This document shows positions 43,714-56,082 of a stretch of DNA of 64,000 nucleotides, piece by piece. The notes beneath the pieces were generated by a model. The model had not been told where the DNA came from. It was given only the letters and a program-made list of their open reading frames with translations, and did not search any database. The DNA is from Heracleum sosnowskyi (taxonomy: Eukaryota > Streptophyta > Magnoliopsida > Apiales > Apiaceae). Where the stretch lies: the NCBI GenBank assembly GCA_030848705.1, contig CM061238.1, positions 79,446,685 through 79,510,684 of the forward strand. Direction: 5' to 3'. Made by a program: the position numbers and the translations under genes. Numbering within the stretch: position 1 is the first letter of the stretch; each line of letters starts with the position of its first letter.

Positions 43714-45855
43714 TCATTGAGGTTTGAAGAAGTGAACCTCGATTCCTTTTGTCACGATATTCCAAATTGCTCCAAAAACAAGTAATACACTCAAGATCAT
43801 CCCCATGAAACCTAGAGCCCAGTTGAGTAACCACATTGCACTGAGTTTCTTAGGTTTCTTAAGAACTATCCACATAAAACAAGGATATGCTAAGGTGATT
43901 GGCAATGCAATTCCTCCTATCAATCCAGCCAAGCTTGGCAGGAACGGTAGCGCAAATGCAATGAAGAATGCCAGGCATCCGAAGAAAGCACGAAATCCAA
44001 TACGCAACCACCAGGGACAAGGTTTGTTCATGTTGCTCGTGTATCTAAACTCTAGGTTGTCGAAAACAGGCATTGCATATATTTGGAAAGAGGTGAGGCA
44101 GTTGATGACGACAAATAGGCTTGTCATCCCTAAAATCACTTTTGATGTGTCTTCACTATGATATTTGTAGAAAGCACTAAGCAAACCTCCATTCGCAGGT
44201 ATCTAAAATTGAACAATGATTAGGTTGGGAATAAAAAAAGAAATCATGGTACCATGTAAATAAAAGAGCTCAAATAATGCGTAGTTCTTACCAAATTTCC
44301 GTAAGCCCGATAACCTGCAATTGCTAGTGGGAACAGACACAATGCGATGATAAGATAGGATAATGTTACACCTCTCCACATTGGCAGATGAGATGGGTGT
44401 TTTGGACTAGATGGCATTGTCCCCTGAAGTCACATTACGTTTTATCAGTTATATGACTTTTTGCCCTTAAAAACTAGGACTTACTAGTGAAAAATCATAA
44501 AACTAAATCAGAATCGGAAGAGAAGGATGAATAAGCAAAAGACTAACCTGAATCTCAAGCATTAAATTATGGCCTCTGAAGGCAAATGCAATGATCCCAA
44601 GGGCATTAAGAATGTCACACAATCTAGCTATATTGGATTTTGCTTCCAGCTGGTGGTATGATACATCAGTTATTTTTCCTTTAGTGAGAGATAGTATCCA
44701 TATCATTGTACAGTAAGTTACTGCAGTGATTGCTCCGATTAGAGAAACTCCAGCAATGGAATTCAGATTTGGAAGCTGTGACAGGACGATGGCTGAGCAT
44801 GTAAATACGAGGTACCATTCTGTTGTTGTCAATGGAGTCACGTCCGATGTAGATTCCCAAATTGTCTGAAAAAACAAGTTCAAGGTTCCACCTCCGATTA
44901 TAATCAGGGTAACGCAGGTTCCTCCAGACAGATACATAGTTGGAATCAGTGCCATAATTTTTCCTAGTTTGTCACCTGCATTTAAATAACCAACCAGGGT
45001 CATAACACTACGAATTTATGAATTTATGCGACTTGCCTTTTAAATATGCTGTGAACAATTTCAAAGCTTACAAACTTGGGTGAAATTGATTGATGAGATA
45101 TGAAGTTCTTTGAATCGGATAAAAGCTTACCGAAAGCAGCCATTGAAAGCCACAAGTATCGACTATAGCGTGTGCCGGGGACCGATTCATGGAGCTGGGT
45201 GAGTAACCATAATGTGTATAGTTGCCACACAAACACTAACGTTAAACATGCAACTCCCCAAATCCTGTTGAAGAAAAACCAGTAATAATCAAATTCATGC
45301 AATTTATCATGTGTGACAGTGATTTGGGTGAGAACAATTTTGATCGTGAGAATAATTGCTCTACATTTTTTAAAAAGACAAAAATATAAATAAATTTTAA
45401 ATAGGATAAATGTGCAAAACAATTGTTCTTGTACATTTTTTTCAAGAGTACAGAACAATTGTTCTCACGCTAAAATGTGTTCTTCATAGAGCACGACTCT
45501 TAATGTAGATTGAACTAATGTATGTACATGTATTTCTTACCAACCAAGGGAAGTAAAGGCAAGGGGAAGAACAAGGGCTTGAACTCCGATCCCGGAACTT
45601 AAAGTGTGAAATGCAGCATAATAAGCATTGCCATTCCTTGATTCTGTGATAGGAAGCCACGCTTCTTGAGGATCAAGTTTAGTGAGGTGACCTAATTCTT
45701 CCAAGTACCCTTGCATGCTTGTAATAGCCTTCTTCATGGGGCTAGCCAATGGAGTCATTATCGAAAACGGGCTTTTTGGTGTTCTTGGTACGGATTTGAT
45801 GGAGGGCGATGGTGTCGAAAATGGCCACTGTATACTAAATGTTGAAGAGCGTGTT
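43714..45855 (-). CDS. LHT8-like lysine/histidine-type amino-acid transporter, main part of gene
   Basis: Exons on the minus strand: first exon down to 45541, then 45264-45131, 44975-44548, 44423-44292 and 44202-43714. Together with 49482-49555 they total 1,572 nt, encoding 523 aa plus stop, near the usual 500-530 aa of this subfamily. The family imports amino acids with protons at the plasma membrane. Features: Pro/Ser-rich N-terminus (FSTPSPSIKSVPRTPKSPFS), then LTKLDPQEAWLPITESRNG and NAYYAAFHTLSSGIG of the AA_trans domain, and about ten hydrophobic segments, ending in a short tail. The first exon is interrupted at 45856 by a hAT element. All splice sites and downstream frame are intact. 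Translation could perhaps start at Met 45758 (MTPLASPMKK), since most of the transporter lies after it. Confidence 0.88.
45848..45855. repeat. hAT target-site duplication (left)
   Basis: AGCGTGTT, identical to 49474-49481. Eight bases is the hAT standard. Confidence 0.93.
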
Positions 45856-48800
45856 CAGGGGCGGACCTCGGGCTGGGCTGAGGTTGGCTCCAGCCCGGGT
45901 CAAAGTCCAGCAGACCCTAAAGCATGTAAGCCTTCAATAAAATCTAGCCCGGGTAGAAAAGACAGCAGCCCTGTTAATATAGTTGTCAGCCCAGTACAGC
46001 CCATATGCATCAAACTATCTATCTGCATCAGTCCATGTAATCGATCCAAAATCATTAAGCCCCAAATTAATTAGATACAATTTACTTGTATATACCAATA
46101 AACAAAAAGCAATTAGACACAAAAAATAAACAAAAATCAATCAGACACAAAAAAAAAAAACAAGCTGCTGTGCTGCACTGCTGCTCGTCGAGTAAGAAAA
46201 AAAACGCCCAAATTGAAAATTAGGTCATCAGTTCTTCCACGGTTCATCATCGAATCTTCATTCTTCAAGTACAAATATCAAATATAAGATGTAAGTGTAT
46301 TGAGTATTGACTGTTTGAGTGTTTGTATGTGTTTGTATATGATGATTGAGGAGGTTTTTTATGACTGATGATTGATGAGAATGCCCACTTTGAGTTTTGT
46401 GACTCGTGGAGTATTACTGTACTTGTACTAGAGTGGTCAATAAGAATTAAGAACTAATAACTTACATCTTTTGCATATGGGTTTGGGTTTGGGACTTTAA
46501 AATAATATTTTGACATTGCTGATTGATTGTAAGTTGTAACTTGTAAGCTAATTTGTGCAATTGGCTTAATTAGTTCAAGTAAATTGTTGTTTGTGTGTCT
46601 TTGATTTTGTTGTTGTTTATACTCTGGTCAAGCCAGCTGATTGTTTTTTTTGTTATGAAAGTTTTACGCTATGTGACTGTTTGATATTCATAGCTTAATT
46701 TGATCTTTCAGTGCTTGGTATTATACATGTAATGTCGACTCTTTTTCTATGGATATATTTGTATTCGTTCAAAGTCCCATTTTTCAGCAGCATCACATTG
46801 GTCTTCCTTTCAATTAATTAAATTTGGTTTTATGCAGGAGTCAAGATAAAAAAAGAAAGACATTGTTCTCCTATTTTTCTAGTGGTATGGCTACCCCTAC
46901 TCCTAGTGATTGTACTCCTACACATACTCCTAGTGCTACTCCTACAGCTACTTCCAGTGGTACTGCTACTCCTATTGCTACCCCTACAGCTACTTCTAGT
47001 GGTACTGCTACTCCTAGTGATACTCCTACATTTGATCTTGCATCCCTTGAACGTGATCCAGGTCTTCGTCGTCCAATTTGGAAGTATCCACCTAATGTTC
47101 GTGATGACATTAGACGTGAATACATTAGATTGGGACCATGTCAACCTCAACTGCGTAGAGACCAATATCCAGCTACTGAGTTTGGAACTCAACGTCGCCG
47201 GTTTCAAGCATCTTGGTTCAACACATTCAAGTGGCTAGAGTACTCAGTTTCGAAAGATGCAGCTTTCTGTTTTCCATGTTATTTATTTGAAAGTGATGCA
47301 TCTTCACAACATGCATTTACTATTGATGGATTTAAGAGTTGGAAAAGAGTTAATGATAATGAGAGATGTGCTTTCTTGGTCCATATTGGAACCTCTAATT
47401 CACCACATAAAAAGGCAATCAAAGATTATGAAGGGTTGCAGAATGTTACAAGGCATATTGACAAGGTCATTAACTGTCAATCTTTGGAAGAGGTAAAGAA
47501 GAATAGACTGCGTTTGAGAGCTACTATAGAGGGTGTTCGATATTTGAGTTTACAAGCATGTGCATTACGGGGTCATGATGAATCATCCACTTCTCGTAAC
47601 AGAGGTAATCTTATTGAGATAGTCAAAACTTTTGGAAGAGTGAGTCCTGATATTTCAAATGTTATTTTGGAAAATGCACCAAAAAATGCTACTTACACTT
47701 CTCCAAAAGTGCAAAAAGATATTTTACATATCTTTGCTTCTAAAGTAAGAAATATAATCCGTAATGAGATAAGAGATTCTAAGTTCTGCATTTTAGTTGA
47801 TGAAGCATTAGATGCATCACAGAAAGAACAAATGGCTATTGTGTTACGATTTGTTGATGTTTATGGTGTTATACGTGAGCGCTTTTTTGATATTGTTAAT
47901 GTGTTTGATACAACATCATTAACTCTTAAGAAAGAATTATCTGATGTTCTCACACGGAATAACTTAAACATTCAGAATATGAGAGGTCAGGGATATGATG
48001 GTGCTAGTAATATGCGTGGTGCGTTTAATGGTTTACAGGCTTTGTTTCTTAGAGATTGCCCATATGCTTATTATGTACATTGTTTTGCTCACCGTTTACA
48101 ACTAGCATTGGTTGGGGCTGCTGAGAAACAAGATTATGTTTGGGAATTCTTTTCTATGTTGGCTAATGTTGTCAATATTGTTAGTGGTTCTTCTAAACGT
48201 CTCTCAGAGTTACAGACTGCACATGGCATTGAGGTTGATCATTCTGTGGCTAGTGGAGAACGCGAGACTGGCAGAGGACTTAATCAGATTGGAAATTTGC
48301 AACGAGCTGGATCTACCAGGTGGAGCTCTCACTTTAACAGTGTTTGTAGCTTGATTGATAAGTATGGTTCAATAATTGTTGTGTTGGAAAGCATAAATAA
48401 TTGTACTACTAATTCGAGCGCTCAACGTGGAGAAGCTAGAGGTACTATAAAGGCAGTTAAATCATTTAAGTTTTTATTTGTGTTATACTTGATGCATAAA
48501 ATCATGGGCATTACTGATTTGCTTTGCCGAGCCTTACAAAGTAAATCAATTGATATCTTGAATGCCATGGATTTAGTTGCAACAACAAAAGAATTGCTTC
48601 AATCTTTGAGAGATGATGGTTTTGATGTTCTTTTGCATTATGTCATATTGGTATGTGAAAAGAATGAAATTACTGTACCAGATATGAGTGCTCGTTATAT
48701 GGATGAATTTCGTTCTGTGCGACAAAGTGATGATATATCAGTTGAGCATCATTATCATTATGATGTATTTAACTCTGCAATTGATTTTCAGTTAGAAGAG

Positions 48801-49473
48801 CTACAATATAGGTTCAATGATCATGCCGTGGAGCTTTTGAGATTAAGTTCATCTTTGGAACCGAAGAATAATTTTGGTTTGTTTGACAAGGAGCAGATTT
48901 GTACTCTTGCAAGTACCTTTTATCCTGCTGATTTTAGTCAACAAGATTTGTACCATCTTCAACTCCAACTTGAGCATTACAAGATTGATGTGGTTAAACA
49001 TGCTAAATTTCAAAGTTTGTCTACTCTTTCTGAGTTATGTGTACAACTAGTTGATACAGGAAAGGCAGAACACTACAATTTGATTTATAGGTTGATTTGT
49101 CTTGTGTTGACTCTCCCTGTTTCTACAGCAACTACAGAAAGAGTTTTTTCAGCTATGAAATTATTGAAGACCGAACTTCGAAATAAAATGGGGGATGAAT
49201 ATTTGAGAGATTCTATGCTTATCAACATTGAGAGAGAGTTTGCTGAAGATATTGATATAGATGAAGTGATAGATGAATTTTATGCTCAAAAGAATCGTCG
49301 AGTACAACTCAAATGATGTAAGTAAATCTTTTTTTCAGTTATACATGTATGCTTATTATATGTTTTATCTGTTTTATGACATATTCTTATGCTAGTTTTA
49401 TCCTTTTTATTAAGTTCGCGTAAAAAAAATTTATTCCAGCCCAGGTAGGTTTGAAATCCTGGGTCCGCCCCTG
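45856..49473 (+). mobile_element. Complete 3.6-kb hAT transposon in a host exon
   Basis: 3,618 bp with terminal inverted repeats CAGGGGCGGACC ... GGTCCGCCCCTG, related subterminal sequence (CCAGCCC with GGGT or AGGT) and an exact 8-bp target duplication. It encodes an uninterrupted transposase on the plus strand, opposite to the host gene. It appears structurally autonomous. Confidence 0.95.
46289..49316 (+). CDS. hAT transposase with TTF-type zinc finger, DUF4371 and dimerisation domain, 826 aa
   Basis: The start codon is split by an intron: AT at 46289-46290, donor GTAAGT, acceptor TGCAG, then GAGTCAAG from 46838, giving MSQDKKRKTLFSYFSSG. The rest is one exon to the TGA at 49314-49316. 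After a Thr/Pro/Ser/Ala repeat (about residues 20-65) comes a TTF-type zinc-finger region (FQASWFNTFKWLEYS to FCFPCYLF, about 120-148), a DUF4371/RNase H-like region (LVDEALDASQKEQM near 325; GQGYDGASNMRG near 385; HCFAHRLQLALV near 413) and the hAT dimerisation motif LTLPVSTATTERVFSAMK near 757-775. Similar host proteins are annotated zinc finger MYM-type 1-like. This one lies within TIRs, so I call it a transposase. Confidence 0.92.
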
Positions 49474-49481
49474 AGCGTGTT
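49474..49481. repeat. hAT target-site duplication (right)
   Basis: AGCGTGTT, matching 45848-45855. Confidence 0.93.
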
Positions 49482-49555
49482 GGTATTGCCGGAGTTTCGA
49501 CGTCCACTAGCAATACTGGACTTGAGTTTACGGCTTCCTCTTGTTGAAGTCCCAT
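49482..49555 (-). pseudogene. N-terminal piece of the LHT8-like first exon, cut off by the hAT
   Basis: The ATG at 49553-49555 starts MGLQQEEAVNSSPVLLVDVE, followed by TPAIPTR. It is then interrupted by the transposon. If element and one TSD copy are ignored, the frame runs on directly at 45855 with no stop. This is the distal end of the same exon as 45541-45855, not a separate gene. Confidence 0.8.
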
Positions 49556-50516
49556 GATTGGCAAGTTCAATTTTGAGTTACTTGGCTAGGATTTGTTGTG
49601 GGAAATTACGAGAGTGTTAACAGAATAATAGATGTTGCTAGCTAGGAAGATTTATTAAATAGTGCTTGGTGCCTTGGTCGTTGAGGCAAGTAACAAGTAA
49701 AAGACATATACTAATACTCGTATATAGGTCAAATAGTAGGTGAAGAGATGTTGGGGGATCCTTTTGTCGATAAAGAATAAGTTTAGTAGTGTATCCTTTA
49801 TATAAGAATATGCATTCTTTGACTAGAGCTGCTATGTTCACAACTTTATAGACTCAAGTCGCAAGTTTGAAACGAAAAATAAAAAAAAATGAATTTTTTT
49901 TATTATTCATTGAATAACTTCACTGAAAGATAGATTAAATTTTAGATTCTTTATTTCGATATTTGTCATTTAACTTGTAAATTCTTAAAAACAGTATTTA
50001 CCCGATTGTGCAATTGTTTTAGGACATCATCTTAAACATATTTTTTTATCAAAAAAGAGAAGTATTTTACAAACCCCACCTAGGCTGCTGTAATTATTTT
50101 ACATACATTTATAAAAGGCAGTAAAGTTGGATCGTTTTTTGGTGGTACAAATAATTGAAAGCAAAGTTGAGGGGACGAAACAAGTGGGAATCACGTTGTA
50201 AAGGTCTATATGCTTTATACATTTGATTTCACGCAACTTAGGAGTTAGGCCACATGAAGAGATTTTATGGTTGTTTGTTTCAATTATGACCTATGCAAAT
50301 AATAAATTTTAATTATTGATTTACTACTTGTTTTTCAATTTAATTAACAACTTAACATCATTAGCGTAACAGTAGTAAAAGTACACATTTAATTTTAATT
50401 ATGGATTACCTGTCAAAACAATTTAATTATGGATTAACTATTTTTATTTAATTTAATTGAAAATTTAAAGTGATTAGCGTATGTAAAATTAGTGAATGTT
50501 AACCTCTTTTCTCACT
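49556..50516. other. Presumed upstream region of the transporter gene
   Basis: No gene seen. AT-rich. The promoter of the minus-strand transporter should lie here. No TATA box stands out clearly. Confidence 0.45.
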
Positions 50517-50837
50517 CACATCTTTTCGGCTGCCGAGATCTACCTCTTCGATTCCTCTTTCTCGATTATTCATGGACTCTTTTACCATTTCTCCCCTCCA
50601 CCCTTTTCCCATTCCTACACACTTCATTTTCGTGTCCATTTTGGATTCCTCTTTGTTATCCTTTAAGAATCTGTTTGCTACTCTTCAAACCACCTATTTA
50701 GTGATTATTTAAGGTAACATTATTTTTTCACAGGCTTCCCAAACTCAAGTGAACACTATTATTAGAATTCCCGCACTATATGACCTGGATTCTATGGTAA
50801 GAGATATAGACAGGAGAGAAGAGCGAAAGCGGCTGTA

Positions 50838-52570
50838 ATGGATTCCCATCTTTCTTTGGTCAATCAACTTCTGTTTTTGGATGTTGTTGGCCAGAAACGT
50901 TCTCGGAATGGTAGTGATGATGTGGAGGCTTCGGCTAAACATCAAAAATTGGATCTCGCTTCTGGATCTATTACTGATACTCGATCTGCTCAGACTATTG
51001 ACACGTCACTGATTCAGGTTTCTTCTTTCCCTTCAGTCTCTAGAGATTTATACTTTTACTCTACTACTTGTTCAGAGCATGTCCTAAATGAGGATAAAGG
51101 GCTAGTTTGTGTGAATCCTTTTGTTAAGTTTATGCATCAATCTGCTCTGTGTTGGGTTAATTGCTATTTGGCCTTTCCTAGATCTATGACTATGGCTAAT
51201 TTTGATTTTAATAAAGTTAAGAGTTCGATCTCCACTTTGTTTGACCCTATTGATTTGCTTGATGTGTTTAACCATCATGAGGACTACTTGATGTTACGGT
51301 TTTAAGGATAGTGAAGGTGCAGAACTTGTTTTGCGAAAGAGTCCTTGTTTGTTGATATTTGTGAGTTTCTTCTACGGAATTGGCATGAGTGCTCTCCAGA
51401 GCGCTCTTCTGAGAGTTTTAAGGTCTGGGTCAGGTTCTCTAGAGTCCCGTTTCTTTATTGGGATGCCTGTTGCGCTTTCTCGTGAAACTTATTATGCAGC
51501 GACTTGTAATGCTCTTATCTCCACTGCTAGGGTATTGGTTGAAATGGGTAGTAATGATCTTATAACTTCTTTCATTTTTGTTGTTAATTTTGCTACTATA
51601 ACAAGAAGCAAGGTCTTTGTGAAATGGGAGGATTATCCATACTGTACGAACTGTCTCTTTGTTTCGCATGATAGTGATTGTATGGCTATTAGAGAACTTT
51701 ACTCTATTGATGATGAGATGTCTATTCATGCCAAGGGCTCGTCGTGTAAAACTCATTTTCTCCGAGTTCTATCCATTATCGTGACCTCATCTCAGATGAT
51801 GATAGTGACATTGAGAGCCCATCTCTTTTGAATATGAAGATTTAACAGGAAATGATGAGGACGAGACCTATCTTAGTGATTTTGATGGCGATCAGGTCCC
51901 TGATGCTGCTCCTATTGATGTTGTGATAGAAATTTTAGAAGCCTTAGAGCTTCCTTTGAACAAGAATGGAGTCCCTCCTATGAAGAACAGAGAGGAGAGT
52001 GGGATGGCGCCTGCTGGGCCATCTGGAAATGACAACACACTGGACATTGCTAATAAGATGAGAATGGTTGTTTCTAATTCTGTTGGAGCCTTGGGAACTA
52101 ACAATGACATGAAGAGTGGACCACGTCCTTTGCCCCTGTTTATTGGCCGTGGACAGAGATATTGGAGGACTGTTTCTACGAATGCTAAGGAGGACACTGA
52201 GGACTTGGTTGATGCTGCTGTTGGTAAAGAGGAAAAGTCAGGTGTCTCTGGTGCAGACATGGTTGTTGCTGCTGCTTGGGGACATAATGGTGACGCTCTT
52301 TCTGGTGGACATCTTGGTGATGCGGATGGTGACACTGCTGGTGATGCTCGATACTCGCATGACTCGTGTTAGTCTTGCTAATGCTCGCATTCTTGACTCC
52401 TTTTTCAAGTTTCTGATGCTCTTTGTTATGTTTCGCATTATGGTGTAACTTAACTTATTTTCTCCTTGCGCCTCTTGAGGTCGCATGAACTAGCTCCTTA
52501 GGGAGCGGGGTCTCTGTAATGGTTTCCCCATTTTATCGTTTTATCTATTAATTAGTAAAGGTTAGAAAAA
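50838..52570 (+). pseudogene. DUF4283/zinc-knuckle (LINE ORF1-like) relic with frameshifts and A-rich tail
   Basis: The ATG at 50838 opens a 155-codon frame with DUF4283-like features at its end. Frame changes near 51302 lead to SEGAELVLRKSPCL, then another frame reads SFKVWVRFSRVPFLYWDAC, then a frame with VFVKWEDYPYCTNC and HDSDC, a CX2CX4HX3C knuckle. An acidic/Gly-rich tail (about 51923-52372) follows. These parts in this order are those of plant LINE ORF1 and derived DUF4283 proteins. The relic ends at TTAGAAAAAAAAATTG near 52570, possibly a poly(A) remnant. No reverse transcriptase follows. Confidence 0.6.
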
Positions 52571-52924
52571 AAATTGCATCATTCATTATTTTGTATTTAC
52601 GGTTGTTATCCAAGTATTTTAGATTTCATATATATGGTACCTTTTTGCTAGCAAAACGTTAGTTAAACGTTAAATATAAGTGTATCACATGTAAAAGTTA
52701 AAAATATAATGATATCAGATGTAGAAGTCAATAGAACAGTGTTATCATTGAGAAAATCCGTAGACATGATTTCTGAAATTTTGGACTATTTTTCTTTAAA
52801 TATTTTGATGGATGATATTTGTCTATGTAATGGGTTGTTAAAAATGCGAAAGATTTGAGATTTACATGAAAAATTAGGCCATTTACTTGTATTTTCACAT
52901 TTGACTAATGTTTGGCTAATAAAA
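52571..52924. other. Intergenic sequence
   Basis: AT-rich, no gene seen. Confidence 0.5.
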
Positions 52925-53112
52925 GGTTACAGTAGAACCCCTCTAAAGTGATATTATTGGGACCGGAAAAAATTATCATTTTAGACAAGTTATCACTTTA
53001 GAGAGGTAAAATTTATAACTATCAATTATCAAGTAGGACTGATACTTTTTATCACTTTAAAGATGTTATTATTTTAAAGAGTATTAATTTTAGAAGGGTT
53101 TTATTATATAAC
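52925..53112. mobile_element. Short MITE-like inverted repeat
   Basis: The left end TACAGTAGAACCCCTCTAAAG and the reverse complement of the right end TATAATAAAACCCTTCTAAA are imperfect inverted repeats around about 190 bp rich in TTATCACTTTA-type repeats. No clear target duplication. Confidence 0.45.
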
Positions 53113-53540
53113 GGTAACACTTGTAAGGCAAATATAAAAAATACTACCATTAAAAAAGTCAAAATAAAAAGAGCACCATTAAAAATATCTCATATCCAAG
53201 GTCCTTTATGCATAATATCCTCCTCCTCCTACTTCCCCATCCTCCTATGTGCTTAGGCTACTTCTCAGTTCTCATGCTTGCAAGTTGCATGAATAACTCC
53301 TTTCTCATATGAAATTCTCAAGTTTGTTTTGGTGGGAAGAACACCATACCTCGTCCTGTCATTGAACTACTTTTTCGTATATTTCTTGCAGGTCTTTTGT
53401 TATCATGTGTGAAGATAACGCGACAACAAACTTCATGATGGAGACTGAATCTGAACTCTCTATACAAAGTTATCTTCCATGATATGAAATGTAGAGTATC
53501 TTGCTCTACTTGGCTATTCAAGTCAAGCGGGATACTCAAT
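53113..53540. other. Intergenic sequence
   Basis: No gene seen. Ends at the CTCAA target duplication of the next element. Confidence 0.5.
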
Positions 53541-54001
53541 GTTACGCCATATTTTCGGTTGCCTCAGTTATCTTCTAATTTTCCAATATTAATCTATTAA
53601 TAATTATTGCTTAACCACCAAGCAATATTCTCTCTCTAAAACGAGGAAAGAATCAATATCAATCAATCAATAACGAAAAATATCTCCAAACGATTCTTTC
53701 AAATCAAAAAAGAATCACAACGCCAAGATAATGCAAGATAAAATATGTAATTGTCCACATTAACGAAGTTTATCCCTAAAGTCTCTTAGGGATAAACACA
53801 ATTGCACAGAACTGCGTGGGATTGATCCAATATAAATTGGTACGCAGACATCTTGGCAAAAAAGATCCGATATCTGAGACAAATCGAGACACCTCCCAAG
53901 TCCAGCCCCAAACATCCAAAAATTCCCAAATTCCCGTATTTTTATAATTCGTTATTCCAGAAATCCCCGAAATTTGTTACCACCAAATTCCTCCGTTAAC
54001 A
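53541..54001 (+). repeat. Left LTR
   Basis: 461 bp, starts TGTTACGCCATATTTTCGG, ends CTCCGTTAACA. Confidence 0.9.
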
Positions 54002-54639
54002 ATTGGCGCTAGAAGGAAGGGATAATTTTTTGATTATAGAGGACAATCAATATATCCAATACGCATGGGGGTTATTTTGGATCTGAAGCTGCTTTAATGG
54101 AGGAGCTGAACGGTGGAGGCGGTGGTTCGTTCGTGGTTCTATTTGAAATTAAGATAAGTTTTCTTATGATTTTGTCCGTACAAATAAGTTATCTTATAAA
54201 ATTCGTATTAAATATAATGCATGTTAGATTTTGATGATTGTTTATGATCCGGAAAGCTTTTGCGATTTCCTACAACTTTCGTTCTTGGTGTTTTCTCGGA
54301 TTATGTTTCGATCTATTTTCAAAATCATAAAACATAATTAGATTCCGTTTTTCAATATTGAGAAGTTAATCAGCAACGGTTTTATTTGATTCCCGATTCT
54401 TTATAAGTCCGTTTCTGACGAGGCATATATCATCGGAAAGATCTTTATGTTTCCTACAACTTTCATGTTTTGTGTTTTACAAGAAAATATCGTTTACAGG
54501 GTCAAAAAAGTAAAAAACAGATCTGGGCAGAATTTGAATCATGGAGATGTTAAAGAATTGTGATGCAATATTCGTAGCACATGATTTGATTACTTCACTA
54601 ACTCGTGCATGTACAAAAATAAGTGTGGAAGGTCCTTAT

Positions 54640-54900
54640 CTGAGAAGGATAATGTTTTCGAAAGCCCTCTTTTCCAAAGAGGATAATATTTTTGAAGACC
54701 CTCTTTCGAGGAGAATAATATTTTTGAAGACCCTCTTTTGAAGATGATAATATTTTTGAAGACCCTCTTTCAAGGAGGATAATATTTTTGAAGACCCTCT
54801 TTTGAAGAGGATAATATTTTTGAAGACCCTCTTTCGAGGAGGATAATATTTTTAAAGACCCTCTTTTGAAGATGATAATATTTTTGAAAACCCTACGGGT
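54640..54900 (+). repeat. Minisatellite, about 34-bp units
   Basis: About seven copies of GATAATATTTTTGAAGACCC followed by TCTTT(C/T)GAGGAG or TCTTTTGAAGA, with small changes. Confidence 0.85.
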
Positions 54901-54989
54901 TAATCGTCTTCTGAAGGTCTTTCAGGGTGATTTTGTTTGAAGGCCCTACGCGGTGATCGTCTTTTGAAGACCCTTCAGGGTAGTCTGTT

Positions 54990-55095
54990 TTGAAGGCCAT
55001 GCATCATTCGCATCATGCATTCATTAATCATCATGTGCATCATTCGCATCATGCATTCATTCATATCATCATGCGCATCATACATTCTCGTAAAC
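54990..55095 (+). repeat. CATCAT/GCATTCATT-type short repeats
   Basis: Repeated GCATCATTCGCATCATGCAT and CATTCAT blocks within the same LTR element. Confidence 0.75.
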
Positions 55096-55339
55096 ATTGG
55101 ACATTCTTAGATTCTGTGGTTGTCTCTGTGTGATATTTTTGAAGGCCCTTCTTTGATGAGGGTATTGCTTGAATTATTTTTGAAGACCTTTCTTCGAGGG
55201 AGGTGTTGCTTGAAAATTATTTTTTGAAGGCACTTCTTTGAAAAATGTGTTGCTTGGAATATTTTTGAAGGCCCTCCTATGAGGAAGGTACTTCTTGGAA
55301 TAACTTGGTAAATCCGTACTTCCGGGGTGCTTACCTGTA

Positions 55340-55700
55340 CTTCCGGGAATCTCACCATGAAGAGAGTCCTCCCTCTTATGGAGAGAAGAGAGTCATCCCT
55401 CTTACGGAGAAGAGAGTCCACCCTCTTATAGGTGAAGAGAGTCCACCCTCTTAAGGTGAAGAGAGTCCTACCTCTTATGTAGAGAAGAGTCATCCCTCTT
55501 ATGGAGAGAAGAGTCCACCTTCTTATAGGTGAAGAGAGTCCTCCCTCTTATGGAGAGAACCTTGGTAAACCCATACTTCCGGGGTGCTTACATGTACTTC
55601 CGGGAAGCTCACCTAGAAGAGAGTCATCCCTCTTATGGAGAGAAGAGTCCTCCCTCTTATGGAGAAGATAGTCCTCCCTCTTAAGGAGAAGATCCTGCGA
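55340..55700 (+). repeat. Minisatellite, about 25-bp units
   Basis: About a dozen copies of AGAGTCCTCCCTCTTATGGA with variants (GTCATCCC, GTCCACCC), plus two copies of CATACTTCCGGGGTGCTTAC-type text. Confidence 0.85.
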
Positions 55701-56082
55701 GATAATGGTTGGACTACAATCTCAACACATTACATTCTCTCATTATTTCAACATACGAGGACATCACTACTGCTGCTACTACATTCTGCTACTTCTATCT
55801 CTTGAATAATGGATTCACAAACCTAACTTTACAAGGGGAAACACAACAATATCTACACAAAGTCACTCATTCTCGTACACTTGCAAGACTACTGGTACTC
55901 GCATATTACGGGCACATCATGTTGTCTCCCTCGCATCTACAGGCAAATCACGGGTACATATGTGCTTCATATTATTCACTAATCTTCTACTCCTAGTTGT
56001 TTCATTGACTCAGGAAATTCAGAAGATCAAATCACGCTTAGTTCCCCAGTCCATCAAGCTGCACTGAAGAACTGGGGGTAGT

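Noticed and set aside
46830..47238. Antisense and out-of-frame ORFs over the hAT N-terminus
   Set aside because: Created by the Thr/Pro/Ser repeat. The transposase frame explains the region.
51892..52486. Minus-strand ORFs of 147 and 82 codons
   Set aside because: They run opposite to the DUF4283-type relic and have no recognisable features.
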